From Halalkalibacter alkaliphilus (GTDB taxonomy: Bacteria; Bacillota; Bacilli; Bacillales; Bacillaceae_D): a DNA stretch of 64,000 bases. The stretch spans positions 205,346 to 269,345 of the forward strand of contig NZ_JAKRYL010000004.1 in the NCBI RefSeq assembly GCF_023555415.1, written 5' to 3'. A program made the position numbers and the translations under genes. Below the pieces are notes generated by a model. The model was not told where the DNA came from. It did no database searches and worked only from the letters and a program-made list of their open reading frames with translations. This document shows, piece after piece, positions 61,754 to 64,000 of this stretch; within the stretch, counting starts at the first letter, position 1; each line of letters opens with the position of its first letter.

Positions 61754-63037
61754 GTGAAGGGCGAGGGGATCAGAAAATTAATTGGTTGTATTCTCTTACT
61801 AAGTATATTTTTCGTGGGCTATTCTACGCCTGTTCAAGATGTCATAAGTATTCCAAATGAGATTACTGTTTATGAAGGGCAGCAAATAAGCTGGGAAGTT
61901 TCTTCTACACGTATAGGTGACTTTTCTACAAAAACTGAAAATGAAAAACTTGTTACAAACATTACTACTTCTACAAATAATAGAACAGGTACAACCTCAA
62001 TCACTGCAACAAGCAAAGAAGCCAATGATACAACTTTGACAATTGAAATAGGTAATTTTCCAATTAAACAAGTTCAGGTTCGTACATTACCAGAACTGAA
62101 AATTTTGCCCGGAGGTCAATCCATTGGTGTCAAGCTAAATAAAGAAGGCGTGGTTGTCGCAGGCTATCATTCTGTTAAGTCTTCAGTTGGAGAAGAATCA
62201 CCTGCAGTTAAGGCAGGAATAGAAGTAGGAGACTTGATAACGAAAATTAATGGGAATCCTATAAGTAGGGCGGATCAAGTGGAAGAAATTGTTCAAGAAG
62301 CTGGTGAGAAAAAAGAAATACTAAAAATAGAAATTAGGAGAGATAATCAATTTTTTTTGAAAGAATTAACACCTTTAAGAAATAAAGAAGACGACAAATA
62401 TCAATCAGGGCTATATATACGTGATTTCACGGCAGGTATAGGTACTCTAACATTCTTTCACCCTGATACGAATAAATACGGGGCACTTGGTCACGTTATA
62501 TCAGAAGCTGGAACCAAACAGGCAACCGTTGTTCATGATGGTCAAATAATGTTGTCCCCTGTTACATCAATTAAGAAAGGGGTTAACGGTGAACCTGGTG
62601 AGAAGATAGCAAAGTTCTTACCTAATCAGGAGCTTTTAGGTTCAGTTACATTAAATAGTCCTTTTGGTCTTTTTGGAGAAGTATTCAATAAAGATACTTT
62701 TTTTGATCAACCTATTCCTGTAGCTTCTGCTGATCAAATTAAAGAAGGTCCCGCTAAAATACTTACGGTTATAGAGGGAGATAAAGTACAAGAATTTGAT
62801 ATTGAGATTCTTAAATCAAATCCAAGAAAGTCTCCAACAACAAAAGGATTAATTATTAAAGTAACCGACCCTAAATTACTAGAAACAACAGGAGGAATTG
62901 TACAAGGGATGAGTGGTAGCCCAATTATTCAAGAGGGCAAGTTGATTGGTGCGGTTACGCATGTTTTTGTAAATGATCCAACATCAGGCTATGGAGGCCA
63001 CATTGAATGGATGTTACAAGAGGCGGGAGTTAAATAG
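61754..63037 (+). CDS. SpoIVB-family serine peptidase, 427 aa
   Basis: Signal-anchor helix, a divergent beta-rich N-terminal part, PDZ domain (about 120-205, with SPAVKAGIEVGDLITKINGN), and the SpoIVB peptidase domain with His in KYGALGHV and Ser in GGIVQGMSGSPI; the Asp is probably in VTDPKLL. Length equals that of B. subtilis SpoIVB, which signals across the forespore membrane to activate sigma-K. The normal partners recN and spo0A are missing here, so this is probably a paralog. GTG 61754 follows AAGGAGG. Confidence 0.85.
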   Translation: MKGEGIRKLIGCILLLSIFFVGYSTPVQDVISIPNEITVYEGQQISWEVSSTRIGDFSTKTENEKLVTNITTSTNNRTGTTSITATSKEANDTTLTIEIGNFPIKQVQVRTLPELKILPGGQSIGVKLNKEGVVVAGYHSVKSSVGEESPAVKAGIEVGDLITKINGNPISRADQVEEIVQEAGEKKEILKIEIRRDNQFFLKELTPLRNKEDDKYQSGLYIRDFTAGIGTLTFFHPDTNKYGALGHVISEAGTKQATVVHDGQIMLSPVTSIKKGVNGEPGEKIAKFLPNQELLGSVTLNSPFGLFGEVFNKDTFFDQPIPVASADQIKEGPAKILTVIEGDKVQEFDIEILKSNPRKSPTTKGLIIKVTDPKLLETTGGIVQGMSGSPIIQEGKLIGAVTHVFVNDPTSGYGGHIEWMLQEAGVK

Positions 63038-63054
63038 CTATGTATGGTGTAAAA

Positions 63055-63219
63055 GGGGGTGTCTCAAAAGGTCTGTTTTTGACCTTTTGAGACACCCCCG
63101 AAGCAATGAGCGAAGTCGCTACATCTTTTAAAAGCCTTGAGAGGAGTGGGTTTCTCCTCTCAAGGCGCGTAGCGAACGGAGCCATTGCCACCTCTGTTTC
63201 GGACTTTTGGGACAACCCC
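63055..63219. repeat. Composite hairpin repeat, MITE-like, about 165 bp
   Basis: Begins with a perfect 19-bp stem (GGGGGTGTCTCAAAAGGTC against GACCTTTTGAGACACCCCC), then CGAAGCAATGAGCG, a second hairpin CCTTGAGAGGAG/CTCCTCTCAAGG, and ends CGGACTTTTGGGACAACCCC, which is an inverted copy of the left end. The arms recur at 31764 and 28390. Frames crossing it on both strands are not genes. Confidence 0.7.
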
Positions 63220-63314
63220 TTTAAATTGCTCGTAAAAATTTTTTCTTCTATCATTCTTCATACATTCTACAAACATGCAGGATATACTCCAACAGAAGAT
63301 TAAGGAGGAGTGCG

Positions 63315-63965
63315 ATGAAAAATAGTACTTATAGACAAATAGTTGTAGGGGGTTTATCGCTTATACTAGCTTATCTATTTTTTCAAAGCAGAGGTCTCTG
63401 GGATCCAATGCATGCATGGAACAGAGCATTTGCAGATGTATCGTTACTATTCTTAAGTGTGATTTTACTTCTAGGATCCCTTTCTAAAGTATTCAAGTCA
63501 GTAAGGAAATGGCTGGTTTGGAGAAGAGAACTTGGGATATGGACAGGTGTTACTGCAATTGTTCATGTATTGATTATCCTTGATGGCTGGGTTCAATGGG
63601 AATTATTCCAGTTCTTTTTCGTTTTTAGTCCAATTGCAGGTGAGTGGGTTTTACATCCTGGATTTGCTTTAGGTAACTTATTGGGAATTGTAGCGTTGGT
63701 ATATGTTCTTATCTTAATGTTAACATCAAATACAAGAAGTAAAAAAATATTGGGATTCAAATCTTGGAAATACGTCCAACAAACTGTACATGTCTTGTAT
63801 CATTTGGTAATTTTGCATACGGCTTATTTTATTTTTATACACAATCCTGATGCGCCTAATTGGTTACAAGTACCTTTCATCATGACTATTACATTAGTCT
63901 GGCTAAGCTCTTTAATAGGGTTTTGGTTTACCGTAAAAGAGGCTAAAAAAAGTAAAGGTATATAA
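63315..63965 (+). CDS. Ferric-reductase-like transmembrane heme protein, 216 aa
   Basis: Six-helix Ferric_reduct-domain protein resembling the MsrQ/YedZ and NOX heme-b group. Candidate heme ligands: His in GVTAIVHVLIILDG, and His residues in QQTVHVLYHLVILHTAYF. No flavin or NAD domain is attached, so it needs an electron donor. Last gene of the window, with TAAGGAGG upstream. Would fit a membrane electron-transfer role in the redox cluster. Confidence 0.8.
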   Translation: MKNSTYRQIVVGGLSLILAYLFFQSRGLWDPMHAWNRAFADVSLLFLSVILLLGSLSKVFKSVRKWLVWRRELGIWTGVTAIVHVLIILDGWVQWELFQFFFVFSPIAGEWVLHPGFALGNLLGIVALVYVLILMLTSNTRSKKILGFKSWKYVQQTVHVLYHLVILHTAYFIFIHNPDAPNWLQVPFIMTITLVWLSSLIGFWFTVKEAKKSKGI

Positions 63966-63968
63966 ATA

Positions 63969-64000
63969 AATGGCTCCTTACGAAGGTTAGGAGCCATTCA
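63969..64000 (+). terminator. Terminator at the window edge
   Basis: AATGGCTCCT and AGGAGCCATT pair around a 10-nt loop; the T-run would lie beyond the window. Confidence 0.75.

Noticed and set aside
63030..63303. Open frames on both strands between the SpoIVB-like gene and the ferric-reductase-like gene
   Set aside because: Both lie across the composite hairpin repeat at 63055-63219.
1..64000. CRISPR array, rRNA genes, replication origin
   Set aside because: I saw no regularly spaced repeats, no rRNA sequence and no DnaA-box cluster in the window.

Overview
The window is low-GC DNA from a spore-forming Firmicute of the family Bacillaceae. The gene families (ResABC/CcdA, LutABC, SpoIVB, SwrC-like RND pump, MecA_N-type PBP), the AAGGAGG ribosome-binding sites, frequent TTG/GTG starts and U-rich hairpin terminators all fit. 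I cannot name a species. Two independent signals suggest that this organism decodes UGA as selenocysteine: a peroxiredoxin whose peroxidatic Cys codon is TGA, followed by a SECIS-like hairpin (minus strand 36850-36224), and the 3' half of a tRNA-Sec gene, anticodon UCA (47507-47443).

Layout. 1-6.6 kb: PAP2 phosphatase, FixH/YtkA-like lipoprotein, several small unknown genes (two missed by a 60-residue cutoff) and a methionine gamma-lyase. 6.6-17.9 kb: RND efflux pair with a direct-repeat operator, SET-domain protein, TraB-like protein, a MltG-like fragment protein, a class B PBP and a second PAP2 enzyme. 18.2-24.7 kb: a Zur-box-preceded Nik/Opp-type ABC operon ending in a MATE exporter. 24.8-28.4 kb: remnants of a rhamnulokinase and a DeoR regulator (a decayed sugar locus) and an intact lutABC lactate-oxidation operon. 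28.7-33 kb: sugar-type binding protein, LysM-GMC oxidoreductase fusion, nitronate monooxygenase-like enzyme. 33-35 kb: Fe-S repair protein Ric and a divergent Crp/Fnr regulator, with three TGTGA-N6-TCACA-type boxes, and a broken DUF59 gene. 35-36.9 kb: two small unknown genes, a gene remnant, a 44-nt perfect palindrome and the candidate seleno-peroxiredoxin.

37-41.3 kb is a CstR-type persulfide-responsive sulfur locus: CstR, DsrE2, TusA-rhodanese fusion, rhodanese-MBL persulfide dioxygenase, TusA and a TauE exporter, with repeated ATACC-N6-GGTAT operators. 41.4-46.7 kb: ferritin-like/cupin fusion, CAP-domain protein, a MurE paralog lacking the DNPR motif, and a diguanylate cyclase preceded by a c-di-GMP-I riboswitch.

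From about 47.4 kb, right of the tRNA-Sec fragment, the DNA may belong to an element integrated at tRNA-Sec. It carries an AbrB-like protein, a Met/His-rich multicopper oxidase, a lipoprotein, a two-component system, a complete second ResA-ResB-ResC-CcdA set, a SHOCT protein, a BNR-repeat lipoprotein, a methyltransferase, an Lgt, a SpoIVB-type protease and a ferric-reductase-like membrane protein. Together these look like an extracytoplasmic metal/redox module bringing its own lipoprotein and cytochrome c maturation. Hairpin repeats related to one another are scattered through the window (16.8, 28.4, 31.8, 33.0 and 63.1 kb).
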